NCBI GenBank assembly: GCA_003116975.1
Contig: BGKB01000258.1
Span: 1 to 63,735, forward strand
Direction of reading: 5' to 3'
Length of the DNA: 63,735 bases
Source: Aurantiochytrium sp. KH105
Lineage: Eukaryota; Sar; Bigyra; Thraustochytrida; Thraustochytriidae
A program made the translations under genes and the position numbers. Shown piece by piece: positions 10,946 through 19,368 of the stretch (its first letter is position 1; each line of letters opens with the position of its first letter). The notes below the pieces were generated by a model. The model searched no databases and was not told the DNA's origin. It saw only the letters and a program-made list of their open reading frames with translations.

Positions 10946-11168
10946 CACATCACGTATGTCCCAGTGACGGCGTTCTGCATGAAGGCGGCAGGAGGGAGGA
11001 AGGGGAAGAAAGGAGGTAAGGAGAGAGGGGAGGAAAGAAAAGCTGCGGCTGCGGAGGGCGCAGGTGTGGGGTCCGTAAGGGGGAGGCGGCTGGAAAAGAA
11101 AAGGGGGAAAAGAAAAGGAGAGTGGAGGAAAGAAAAGGAGAGGAGAAGGAGGCGTGGGAGGAAAGCGC

Positions 11169-11196
11169 AGATAGATCGATCGATCGATCGATCGAT
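11169..11196. repeat. GATC tetranucleotide repeat
   Basis: A run of (ATCG/GATC) units, self-complementary on both strands. Confidence 0.85.
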
Positions 11197-11486
11197 GCTC
11201 GACCGTAAAAAATCGGTCCGAGGCCGCTCGGACATGCCGCTGCAGCTTCAGCTAGCGGCGCTGGCCGGCGAGCGATCGGTCGGCCGCCATGCGAGCCGCC
11301 TGGCGGACGACGCGTAGAAGGTGCATCGAGGTATGCGGGCGGAGCAGGCTGGTAGCTAGTTTCGCCAGGGTTTCTAGATGACCTGGCCTTGGCTGACTAC
11401 CGCTTTTTTTCTTAATTTTTTTTTCTCGATGTAGGATACACCTGTGTGGCGATCGCGATCTTCCGTGGCCGGAGGCGGCAGTCCAC

Positions 11487-11545
11487 CTCCATCCATCCAT
11501 CCATCCCTCCATCCCGTCCATTCCTCCATCCACACCATCCGTCCA
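11487..11545. repeat. CCAT/TCCATCC tract
   Basis: Imperfect TCCATCCATCC repeats. Confidence 0.7.
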
Positions 11546-11633
11546 TTCATCTGCGCAGTGCAGACGCACGACCATCCTCCGTCCATTCGTGCGGCCGTTC
11601 GCGCGTCCGGCCGTTGGCGTCCGAGCGCGCGCG

Positions 11634-11722
11634 AGAGCGCGAGAGATCGAGAGATCGAGATCGAGAGATCGAGATCGAGAGCGAGAGCTAGAGAGCGAGA
11701 GAGCGAGAGCGAGCGAGGCGGT
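11634..11722. repeat. GAGATC / GAGAGC purine-rich repeat
   Basis: Imperfect GAGATC and GAGAGC hexamers with GAGC tetramers. Strongly purine-biased on the plus strand. Confidence 0.75.
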
Positions 11723-12183
11723 GCAGTCTCGCAGCAGCGCCGGAGAGCCAGGAGCGCTCGCCTTCTTTCCCTTCAAGTTGCTCTCCTTTCCTTCCCTTTC
11801 ATTGCTTTCCTTGGCTTGGCTTGGCTTGGCGTTCTATTCCATACGAAAAAGCTGCTCTTTCGCCACCGGTTGCCGCTTCCGTGTTTTTTTTGTTTTCTTT
11901 TCCCGGTTCGACCGCCCCGCAGCCGCCTTTTCTTCCTGCCGCGGCGGCGCGTGCACGACGGGACGCCGGCGGAAGAGCACAGCACGTGCAGTGGCGATCC
12001 GGAGGCGACGCGTGCGAGCAGAGAAAGCTTGCTTGCTCGCCCTCTCTCTCTCTCTCGGTCGCTCGCGCACTTGTAGCAAAACCGCTTCCTCTCTCTCGCT
12101 GCGCTGCGCTGTTGCGTCGGAGCCCTGGGCGAGCGAGAGAAAGCGGGCGACGCGAGGCGAGGCGACGCGAGGCGACGCGCACC

Positions 12184-14571
12184 ATGAGGGCAGCATCGGC
12201 GGCGGCAGCGGCGGCGCTGCTAGTGGTTATGCTGATCGCGAGCGCGACGGCGCAGTTGGCAGATCCGCTCATGTACTCGTGCGCCAAAGATGAGGCCAAC
12301 TGCTGCTTCGACGCCGACTGGGAGAAAAAGGCCGCCTTCAGGTGCGAGCCCGACGAAGACGGCACCTACCCGTGCTCCATTAAAATCTCCATTAGCGCGT
12401 GGGCAGGCAGCTTCGTCAACGTCTACCTGGCCAAGATCTTCATCGAAGAGTTCCTTGGCTACCCCGTCGAAATCACAGCCAACTTTTCTGACTTCTCCGG
12501 AACCGTCGCCGAGCAGAGCACGAACACCACCCCGGGCGTTTGGGAACTCATGGCTTCGGGCGAAATCGACGCCAATCTCGAGTACTGGCCCTCCGGACAC
12601 CAGGCCAACATCCAGGAATACGTCATCGACCAAGGCGTCGCCGTCACAGCGGGACAGAACGGCCTCGAGGGCCGCATCGGATGGTACATCCCCTCGTACA
12701 TGCTGGACACAGACCCGTCCCTTGAATACTGGCGTGAACTCGGTGCCCAGTCTTCCCTCTTTGACGACTCCGCAACTACGCGCCCCTGCTGCATGAAGGA
12801 CATCGAAGACCAGGACGAAAGCCTCCTGCCCTGCATGGCCTCAGTCGAGTACGGCGGCTCCTCTACCGACTACGGCAACTTCAACACCTCCGAGAGTTGT
12901 ACTGACCCAGCCACCCAGAGCGTCACCGTGAACCCCAAGCCCCGCTTCCTCGCCGCCGTCGAGGACTACTCGCAACACGACGCCCAAATCATCAAAAATC
13001 TTGGCCTCGACTTCTCGGTCCAATTCTCCGGTTCCGAGGAGAACTCGGTCCAGGCCGCTCTGGACGCCGACGAGAATGAGACACCCCTGCTCATGTATTT
13101 TTGGGCCCCCCATGGCCTTTTCCAAATGGCCAACTACACTTACGTTCTGCTACCCATCAGTACCCCCGAGTGCGTCGAGGCAGAGGCAAGTGGCAACGCA
13201 GATTGCGGCTACCCCACAGATCTGCTTGCTAAGGCGTACTCGACGGCCTTTGAGGAATCCAAGCCTGATGCCGCGCAGTTCATTACTGCCATGCAGTACG
13301 AGAACAACACGCAGCAAGAAATTATGCTCGCGGCCCTCATGGGAGATTCCCCGCCCTCGCTCCTCAATGTTACCTGCGATTGGGTCAAGACCTACACGTC
13401 CACCTGGGAGACCTGGACGAGCGCTGTAGAGACCCAGTTTGCCAACCAGACCTGGAAGGACGAGGATCTCGAGCCTACCTACGTCGCCTGCCCTTGCAAT
13501 GCCGATGCCACGCGCGACGTCGTCGAGATCTACAGCACCTCGGAATACATTGACGACGGCTACGTCACCATCGACGTCGACCCGAGCCCGTGCACGTCGG
13601 AACGTAGCTACAGCACCTACCGCACGCGCTGGACGACGCGCGAGCTGCCCACGGAAGTATACGAAGTTATCGACTGCGCCTACGTTCCCGAGGCTAGCGT
13701 GGAGCGCAGCGTCATCATCGCGCTTGCCGGTGCCGCCGTCGGCATCAATATTCTCTGCATGCTCGGCGCCTTTATCTTCCGCAACCATGCCGCAGTGCGC
13801 ACCGCGCGCCAAAAGACGCTCATTATCATGCTTGTCGGCGGCTCTCTGCTCAACATCGCGGGTATCTTCGAGATCGGCGTGCCCACTTCGTACAAGTGCG
13901 GCCTCCGCTTCTCTTTTATGCTCTTTGGCTTCTTCAACTTTGTCGGAACTCTTCTCGTCAAGCAGTTTACCATTGTGTCTCTCATGAACAGCAAGTACAT
14001 CATGGACAACCGCCAGACACAGCAGGCTACTTTTTTCCTGCGTTACGAGCTCGTCTCCGCCTTTCTCTTTTGCGGCCTCTGGCTCATCATCTGGACCTTT
14101 GTCGTTGGCTTTGACCCCGTCGCGGAGCAGGCCTCTACTTCGGTCGATGTTGAAGAGTACGTTTGCCCCACCAACACCCCTCTGCTCATGCTCATTATTG
14201 CCCTTTGCTACATCACTGTCGTCATCAGCTGCCTCCTGGCCAACCAGACGCGCAACTTCAAGGGTCTCATCTTCCGCGAGGCAAAGTTCATGCTCTTTTC
14301 CAACTACAACGTGGCCATCCTCACGGCCTTTTGTCTCTTTGTCGTCTTCACTGACGGAATCTCGCCGACGCTCAAGAGCCTCTTCGTCTCCGTCTGTGTT
14401 TTCTTTTGCACCGTCACTTGTGCTCTTCTCGTCGTTGGCACGCGTGTTTACGCCGCGTACCGCAACCTGCCCACGGACAAGATTATGGACACCAGCTCCC
14501 TCGTCGGCGGCTCTATGGTTGGCAGCAGCGAGCACTCGTCGCACGGTGTTAGGGCCGGGGTCGCTTTGTAA
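12184..14571 (+). CDS. Receptor with glycine-betaine-binding-like ectodomain and class C GPCR 7TM core (paralog 3)
   Basis: Predicted 795 residues. The frame is open from 11821, but I start at the ATG at 12184 because it begins a good signal peptide (Ala-rich, ending SATAQ) and aligns with the N-termini of the paralogs. The ectodomain has the same OpuAC-like blocks: ASGEIDANLEYWPSGH, GLEGRIGWYIPSYM and YFWAPHGLFQMANYTYVLLP. Seven helices lie at about 509-765, with the class C motif FREAKFMLFSNYN and paired cysteines (SYKCGLRF, EEYVCPTN). It is clearly diverged from paralogs 1 and 2 throughout. Its loop 1 (FRNHAAVRTARQKTL) is closer to paralog 2 than to paralog 1. Codon use shifts towards C-ending codons. 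Predicted membrane sensor; the ligand is inferred. Confidence 0.88.
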   Translation: MRAASAAAAAALLVVMLIASATAQLADPLMYSCAKDEANCCFDADWEKKAAFRCEPDEDGTYPCSIKISISAWAGSFVNVYLAKIFIEEFLGYPVEITANFSDFSGTVAEQSTNTTPGVWELMASGEIDANLEYWPSGHQANIQEYVIDQGVAVTAGQNGLEGRIGWYIPSYMLDTDPSLEYWRELGAQSSLFDDSATTRPCCMKDIEDQDESLLPCMASVEYGGSSTDYGNFNTSESCTDPATQSVTVNPKPRFLAAVEDYSQHDAQIIKNLGLDFSVQFSGSEENSVQAALDADENETPLLMYFWAPHGLFQMANYTYVLLPISTPECVEAEASGNADCGYPTDLLAKAYSTAFEESKPDAAQFITAMQYENNTQQEIMLAALMGDSPPSLLNVTCDWVKTYTSTWETWTSAVETQFANQTWKDEDLEPTYVACPCNADATRDVVEIYSTSEYIDDGYVTIDVDPSPCTSERSYSTYRTRWTTRELPTEVYEVIDCAYVPEASVERSVIIALAGAAVGINILCMLGAFIFRNHAAVRTARQKTLIIMLVGGSLLNIAGIFEIGVPTSYKCGLRFSFMLFGFFNFVGTLLVKQFTIVSLMNSKYIMDNRQTQQATFFLRYELVSAFLFCGLWLIIWTFVVGFDPVAEQASTSVDVEEYVCPTNTPLLMLIIALCYITVVISCLLANQTRNFKGLIFREAKFMLFSNYNVAILTAFCLFVVFTDGISPTLKSLFVSVCVFFCTVTCALLVVGTRVYAAYRNLPTDKIMDTSSLVGGSMVGSSEHSSHGVRAGVAL

Positions 14572-15258
14572 CTATCAATATCTGTCGTCTTGTGTTCATC
14601 TTTGCTCTGCTTTCGTTATTTCACCTCATACGAGGGCTAAAGGCCCCGCGACATGAAGTGCGTTTGTAGCACGGGACAGTTAAGATTAAAGCGCTCGTAT
14701 CTGTGAATACGCACGGGGCAGAGCTAGCAAAGCAAGGTTCAATTTGCGGATTGCAGTCGGTGCATCTTCAAAGTTGTGGGTTGAGTATTGATCGAGAGGC
14801 CTGAGCTGGGCTTTTTGCCCGAAAAACTTTTAAACACACATACGTCCGAAAAAGGCCGAAAAAGGCAAACTGATTACTTGGAGACGAATCTTTTCTGGCT
14901 GACCACAAGCAGCGTTTAGGAGCAAGATCCTGGCCAAAAGCAGATCCGCATTTCCTCTGCTTCGTCTTACAATTGGCCGGCATTTCTTTTGTCTTCTCGA
15001 GCAAGAACGAAGTCCTCCCTCCACTTCACTGCGACGGACGACGGACAGGCCTGGCTGCCAAGAGCAGCCATCCTGCTCTGCTCTCAAGAGCAGCCACATC
15101 CTGCTCTGCTCTCAAGAGCAACCACCGTTGCTCCCTCCCATTCATTCCCTCATTGTTTTTTTGTTTTTTTTCATTCCTTCATCTCATTCATCCGTCGACC
15201 GACCGACCGGCCGACCGACCACACAAACAAACCCCAATCAACCTGAACGTGGCCAACG
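14572..15258. other. Spacer between receptor paralog 3 and the methyltransferase gene
   Basis: No gene seen. It holds the 3' end of the receptor gene and a 34-nt motif (14634-14667) that recurs at 63209-63242. A direct repeat at about 15060-15122 reads AAGAGCAGCCATCCTGCTCTGCTCTC, then AAGAGCAGCCACATCCTGCTCTGC. A CCGACCGACCGG-type tract lies near 15194-15215, before the first exon of the next gene. Confidence 0.55.
14634..14667 (+). repeat. Dispersed 34-nt motif, copy A
   Basis: Begins GGGCTAAAGG and ends TGAAGTGCGTTTGT. It matches copy B at 63209-63242 at 29 of 34 positions. It contains a small inverted repeat (GGGC/GCCC around a TAAAG loop). It starts 63 nt after the stop codon of receptor paralog 3, so it is probably in the 3' UTR. 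Confidence 0.6.
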
Positions 15259-16170
15259 ATGGCCCACACGGCGGCGTCGGAGACCGAGGCTGGCGAAGTC
15301 TCGCTCGCGCTCGTGCCATTCTCGTGAGTTCGTTCGTTCGTTCGCCCCGCGCCGCGCTGCGCTCCGCCCCGAGCTAACCCTGCCGCCCATGCCGATCGTC
15401 GCCATGACCACGTGCACGCACGTGCCTGCACGCGCCCGCACGTGCTCCCCGCGCGCACGGAGCGCAGCGCCGCGAGCCCGTACCACAACCCGAAGGAGCT
15501 CGAGGAGCGCTTCTTCGACTTCGGCGGCTTCGAGGTGCGCGTGAAGCAGGGCTGGCTGCCCGACGGCAAGGGCGGCACGGAGTTGGGCTTCGGCGCCGCC
15601 GTGTACGAGGCCGCCGTGGTGCTCGCGGACTGGCTGTGCCGCGACGGCGCGCGCGTCCGCGGCCGGCGCGTGCTGGAGCTGGGCGCGGGCGTCGGGCTCG
15701 TGTCCGTGGCCGCGGCCAAGCTGGGCGCGCGCGAGGTGGTCGCCAGCGACGGCGACGCCACCTCGCTGCGGCTCGCGCGCGAGAACTGCGCGCGCAACGG
15801 CGTCGCCGTGGCCTGCCGCCGGCTGCGCTGGGGCGATGCGGACGCGCACCGCGCGCTGGGCGGCTTCGACGTCGTGCTGGGCAGCGACATCGTGGCCAGG
15901 CCCTACCGCGAGCACTTCCCCGCGCTGCGCGAGACGCTGCTGGCGCTCACGCGCCCCGGCGGCGCGCTCATCCTGGCGCAGAAGCCGCGCTGCGCCGAGG
16001 AGCGCGTCTTCTTGGACGGCCTCGCGGCGGACGCCGCCTTCGCGCTCGAGCGCCGCGTCCCGCCGCGCCTGCTGCACGCGGACTTCGAGCGCGAGGACAT
16101 CTCGGTCTGGGTCTTCCGCCGCGCAGACGCTGCGCACGCGCCAGAGGGCGCGGCAGCGGCGTCCTCGTGA
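15259..16170 (+). CDS. METTL21-like (Methyltransf_16) lysine methyltransferase, two exons
   Basis: SAM-dependent methyltransferase, likely modifying lysine on a protein substrate. Model: exons 15259-15323 and 15468-16170, 255 residues, intron 15324-15467. The second exon alone has no ATG before the conserved part. The ATG at 15259 opens a frame that reaches a GTGAGT donor, and joining to GCGCAG at 15467 restores the frame. Motif I is LELGAGVGLVS (about residues 90-100), followed by an acidic strand end (VVASDGD). The later GSDIV plus a Tyr nine to ten residues on is typical of the METTL21/FAM86 group. Length and order fit this family, which has a short leader (ELEERFFDFGGFEV) before the core. 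The METTL21 substrate class cannot be told. An alternative acceptor at 15476 also keeps the frame and removes three residues. Confidence 0.8.
15324..15467 (+). other. GT-AG intron of the methyltransferase gene
   Basis: 144 nt, starting GTGAGT and ending GCGCAG, phase 2. Inferred from frame restoration and from the need for an ATG start. Confidence 0.65.
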
Positions 16171-16203
16171 ACGCGAAGACGAAGAACTTCTTGTAGCCTC
16201 TTG

Positions 16204-16261
16204 GCCCGTAAGCCATCCAGCCCGTAAGCCAGCCCGTAGGCCAGCCAGTAGGCCAGCCAGC
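16204..16261. repeat. CAGCCCGTAGGC 12-mer array, left copy
   Basis: About five imperfect tandem units of CAGCCCGTAGGC/CAGCCAGTAGGC. It abuts the left long direct repeat (16261-17061). A matching array lies at the same edge of the second copy (22302-22364). Confidence 0.75.
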
Positions 16262-17061
16262 GGGACCCGTAAATACCGTCGCGCGTTTGCGGGGGAGAGA
16301 TGGGCGACTGGTTGAATGATTGGGTACAGGCGAGCGGACACCGGAGCGTGTGGCATGCATACAGACGGCGTTGTCGGATGATCTGAGATTTCTTAATTTT
16401 TTGTTTACGATTGGTCGGAACCATTGTTAAAGTTGCGCAAGGACTTGAGAAATTGTGTTGGAGAGAAGCGCCTCATCATGGACTTCCTGACGACGATGCG
16501 GCCGAATACTCGAGTCCACTCGGCATCAAAAGACTCGTGATCCTGGCGGCAGTGACGCAAATCAAGACTCGCCATTCCAAGATCAACAAGTCTGACCGTT
16601 CCGTTTCTTTGGATAGTGACATTGCGCAGTCCCATGTCGCCATGAGTGATGCCAGCTCCGTGCAGCTTATCCAGAAGTGCATGGACTCGAGAGTGCACGG
16701 TATTGAGCCCGACTGACCTCGCCGTTTGCTGCCCGACTTTCGATCCGAGAGAGTGCCCAGTATTGGACATCACAATCATGAAGTAAAAGCCCCCGTCAAT
16801 GGGGAACTCTCCACTGTAATGGACTACAGGGAGCACGCTGCCTTGAAGTGCGCGAGCTGCACCATCGTAGAGACGGGCTTCCTTCACTAGCATACCCATA
16901 AACTCGGTGGCCTGCTCGTTATTGAGATTGTAGCCGGTGTCATACGAAGTCTCGTCGTCTAGATAGAGTGACGCCTTGGCGAAGCAGTCGTTGAAAGTTG
17001 TACCTGCGATTTCGAGGGTGCTGTCCGAAAAGCCAACGCCGTATGCACCATGAAGTCGGAC
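16261..17061. repeat. Long direct repeat, left copy (kinase end of the Crinkler-like gene)
   Basis: Matches 22364-23150 in the same orientation at well over 90% identity by eye, with one 14-nt length difference near 16428-16445. It covers the C-terminal kinase part and the 3' flank of the gene at 16405-18507. Homology ends abruptly near 17061. Confidence 0.85.
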
Positions 17062-18507
17062 TACACTTCCTATGGATGTACAGACGGTCAACACAGCCAG
17101 CAAGTCGTCTCTTTCGGAATTGTCCCCGCCGCTGCCTGTCTGCCGGAATGTCGTTTGTGCCTGACTAGAGGATGCGATGCTGGATTCAAACCTGCTCATG
17201 TTGGGTCCCTTGCTCGAAAATTGATCGGCGTTTTTATCGATCCTGTTTTGGATCGCCTTGTTGTAGGAATCCGAGTCAAGTCCGGACGGGATCAAGGTCT
17301 CGTCCTTCATCACAAGATGAACGAATACGGTCATCGCCTGCAGGAGCGAAACTGGCTGTTCTGCAAAGATACTGCCCATGGTAATATTTCCGGGCCCCGC
17401 GACCGATGCGCTCGCGTCTAGCGCCATGGTAGATGTCCATGGCTCAAATCTCTCGGAATGGTGCAGCGTCGTCTGACCGCGTTCGTCGATATCGAGCTTC
17501 AAAAAGTAGGTGGACTCCCAATTCGATAAGATGCCATAGCGGCATCCAGTCAGCATCATGTAGCTGCACACTTGGGTCACTGGATGTCTCACGGATGCAT
17601 ACGTTTTTCTTCGAGAGCTACCGCGTCCCTCGTAAAATGGTTCCAGCTCACTCCTTTTGTATTCTTCGAACGTGGTTTTGCTTAAGGTCTTGTCCGTTTT
17701 GTATTCGATCATGCAAACCGGGAACGACTCCAAGTAAATTATGCCGTCCGGTTGGCGTGGTGTTTTTGAGACGAAGTCGAAGACACTATAGTTACCTCCG
17801 CTCTGATAACTGAGTTGGACGCTGTTCGGTTCGTTGGTTGTCCTCAAGATATGCTCCGCAGCTTCGTACAGTTTCTTCATGATGTCCACGACACACTGCT
17901 CGGAAGTACCTGGCTTGTAATCGCGGAGGTACACAATTGACTCGGGGAAAGAACTACGTTTTTCTTGAAAGGCGACAAGCCTGCCGACAAATTCTTGCAG
18001 ATCGCTGTGAGAATATGCACATTCATCGAAACTGGCAAAACCCCATGGAACAGCGATGTCGGGGCTGTAGAAATGTGGAATGCTCGTAGTACCCGTACTG
18101 CTCGCATTTATAAAAAACGGAGGGTCGTGTGCCATAAGGTTGCTCCATACAGATACCACCGCCTCCTGTCTCGCTCGAAGTTCCGCGATTTCTTGAGCAA
18201 GCGCCTGTTTTTCCGCATCGTGTGTCTCGGATTTGCGCTTCAAGCCGCGTACTTCTTCGCGGAGTCTAGCTTCAGAAGCTTCCCGTTCTTGTCGGTCCTT
18301 TATTCGTCCCGCCTCAGCATCCAGGTAATCGGCTAAATGATCTGGGATCCATGATGTGTCTCCATCGCTCCTCCTAACAAGCGACTCCAGTTCATCGGAC
18401 GCTTCTGTGATGAGATGATGATCCGAGGGATTGTTTTTCCATTTCTTGATTTGTGCAAAAGTGACATTTTGCACGAAGGTATGTTGCTCATCCTCCAAAT
18501 CGAGCAT
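16405..18507 (-). CDS. Crinkler-like protein: PD-(D/E)XK nuclease-like domain plus kinase-like domain
   Basis: Predicted 700 residues starting at the ATG at 18507; the frame is open further upstream but without an ATG. Residues about 80-140 form a charged coiled coil. About 190-370 hold a restriction-endonuclease-like core with PDGIIYLESFP followed by CMIEYKT, the expected D...ExK pattern. The C-terminal 240 residues look like an APH/fungal-type protein kinase: FAKASLYLDD (lysine strand), VKEARLYDG (helix C glutamate), HGDMGLRNV (catalytic loop) and VDLGMAS in place of DFG. Nuclease plus kinase fusions are known in the transposon-derived Crinkler (CR) effector superfamily of oomycetes, fungi and other eukaryotes. 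No LFLAK header or signal peptide is seen. It lies next to a MULE transposase and a partial second copy, which supports a mobile origin. Function in this organism is unknown. Confidence 0.7.
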   Translation of the reverse strand: MLDLEDEQHTFVQNVTFAQIKKWKNNPSDHHLITEASDELESLVRRSDGDTSWIPDHLADYLDAEAGRIKDRQEREASEARLREEVRGLKRKSETHDAEKQALAQEIAELRARQEAVVSVWSNLMAHDPPFFINASSTGTTSIPHFYSPDIAVPWGFASFDECAYSHSDLQEFVGRLVAFQEKRSSFPESIVYLRDYKPGTSEQCVVDIMKKLYEAAEHILRTTNEPNSVQLSYQSGGNYSVFDFVSKTPRQPDGIIYLESFPVCMIEYKTDKTLSKTTFEEYKRSELEPFYEGRGSSRRKTYASVRHPVTQVCSYMMLTGCRYGILSNWESTYFLKLDIDERGQTTLHHSERFEPWTSTMALDASASVAGPGNITMGSIFAEQPVSLLQAMTVFVHLVMKDETLIPSGLDSDSYNKAIQNRIDKNADQFSSKGPNMSRFESSIASSSQAQTTFRQTGSGGDNSERDDLLAVLTVCTSIGSVVRLHGAYGVGFSDSTLEIAGTTFNDCFAKASLYLDDETSYDTGYNLNNEQATEFMGMLVKEARLYDGAARALQGSVLPVVHYSGEFPIDGGFYFMIVMSNTGHSLGSKVGQQTARSVGLNTVHSRVHALLDKLHGAGITHGDMGLRNVTIQRNGTVRLVDLGMASLDLRHCRQDHESFDAEWTRVFGRIVVRKSMMRRFSPTQFLKSLRNFNNGSDQS

Positions 18508-19368
18508 AGTATCGCGTCGTGGTAGTGCGGCTGCAGCCGCGCGCCCGTCCCCGCACAACGCTTGGTTCGCTGTAGCACCTTTCCTCCCGCCCGGTGCGTT
18601 GTCACTTGCGCACCGACACGCTTTCCCTCGCTCGATCGGGTTCTGCTGACCTGCCCTGTTTTACTCGATGCTGGGCTTGAAAGCAGCCCATACGGGGTTA
18701 GGTTTGGTTCTTCCTACAAGGTTAGGTTTAGGTCACACGGTGTGCGCGCTACTCATTCCGGCATCACGCACGCACGTGCTTGGTTGGCACCGGTGACACG
18801 ATTTTCTGCGGCATCGCGAGATCATAGTACGCACTCTAATGTATTTGTAATGACGGACTTTGGCATTCGCTGCTTATCCCGGCACCATGCACACGTGCAC
18901 TGGCAGAATACAAAGTCGCTTATCCCGGCACCATTACTCTGATAATCCTAGGCTAGGTTGTCCCGGCACAATTACCCTAAGAATTCTAGGCTAGGTTGTC
19001 CCGGCACCATTACCCCATTCTTAGTTAGGCTGTCCCGGCACAATTACCCCATTCTCTGGTCGAGGTTGTCCCGGCACCAAATGATCGAACGAAGCCAGGT
19101 AGGTTGTCCCGGCACCAATGCCCTCGAAACCACGCGCCGCGTAAGTTGGCCAACCGACGGAATTAATTTGGTATTTTTTAGGTATCTACAAACCACCCGG
19201 GTGGATTACCACGCACAAGATAAATGACACGGTAGATGTGGTGGATGGGGGGCTACAGTGTGGGATCTTCATTGGAAATTGAATGAGACCCTGTATTTGG
19301 TGTGGGCGTGGGTGTGGTATTAGATTTTGTAAGGATGTTGGGAGGTGTGGAGCACGGGCGGCTGAAAA
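18508..19368. other. Spacer between the Crinkler-like gene and the transposase remnant
   Basis: No gene. It holds a short stretch of GGTTAGGTTT units near 18696-18732 and the seven-copy TCCCGGCACC array at 18871-19125. Probably non-coding sequence of the transposon island. Confidence 0.55.
18871..19125 (+). repeat. Seven-copy TCCCGGCACC tandem array, about 38-bp period
   Basis: The core TCCCGGCACC/TCCCGGCACA starts at 18877, 18923, 18961, 18999, 19033, 19069 and 19107, giving spacings of 46, 38, 38, 34, 36 and 38. Each core is preceded by GGTTG, GGCTG or GCTTA and usually followed by ATTACCC. The spacers between are degenerate copies, not unique, so this is a subterminal-type satellite and not a CRISPR-like array. 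It lies about 240 bp beyond the 3' end of the transposase remnant and may belong to that element. Confidence 0.8.

Larger units (their letters stand above)
7989..12183. other. Long GC-rich, repeat-laden spacer before receptor paralog 3
   Basis: About 4.2 kb with no gene I can support. Many overlapping open frames exist on both strands, but they are Arg/Ser/Ala-rich, have no domain and track low-complexity DNA. The stretch holds at least nine simple-repeat tracts, listed separately. The final 400 bp would be the 5' leader and promoter of the third receptor; frame analysis shows the reading frame of that gene open upstream to 11821 without signal-peptide logic. Small unrecognised RNAs or spliced exons cannot be excluded. 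Confidence 0.55.

Noticed and set aside
13150..14544. Minus-strand open frame of 464 codons inside receptor 3
   Set aside because: It mirrors a strongly supported plus-strand gene with C-rich third positions. The product is Glu/Asp/Gly/Arg-rich with no domain, as expected for the antisense of a GC-biased gene.
18690..18735. Telomere-like GGTTAGGTTTAGG units
   Set aside because: Only two or three irregular units, internal position, no array; not enough to call a telomere remnant.
18871..19125. CRISPR array
   Set aside because: Repeats are short and imperfect, spacers are themselves degenerate copies, no cas genes are present and the genome is eukaryotic.
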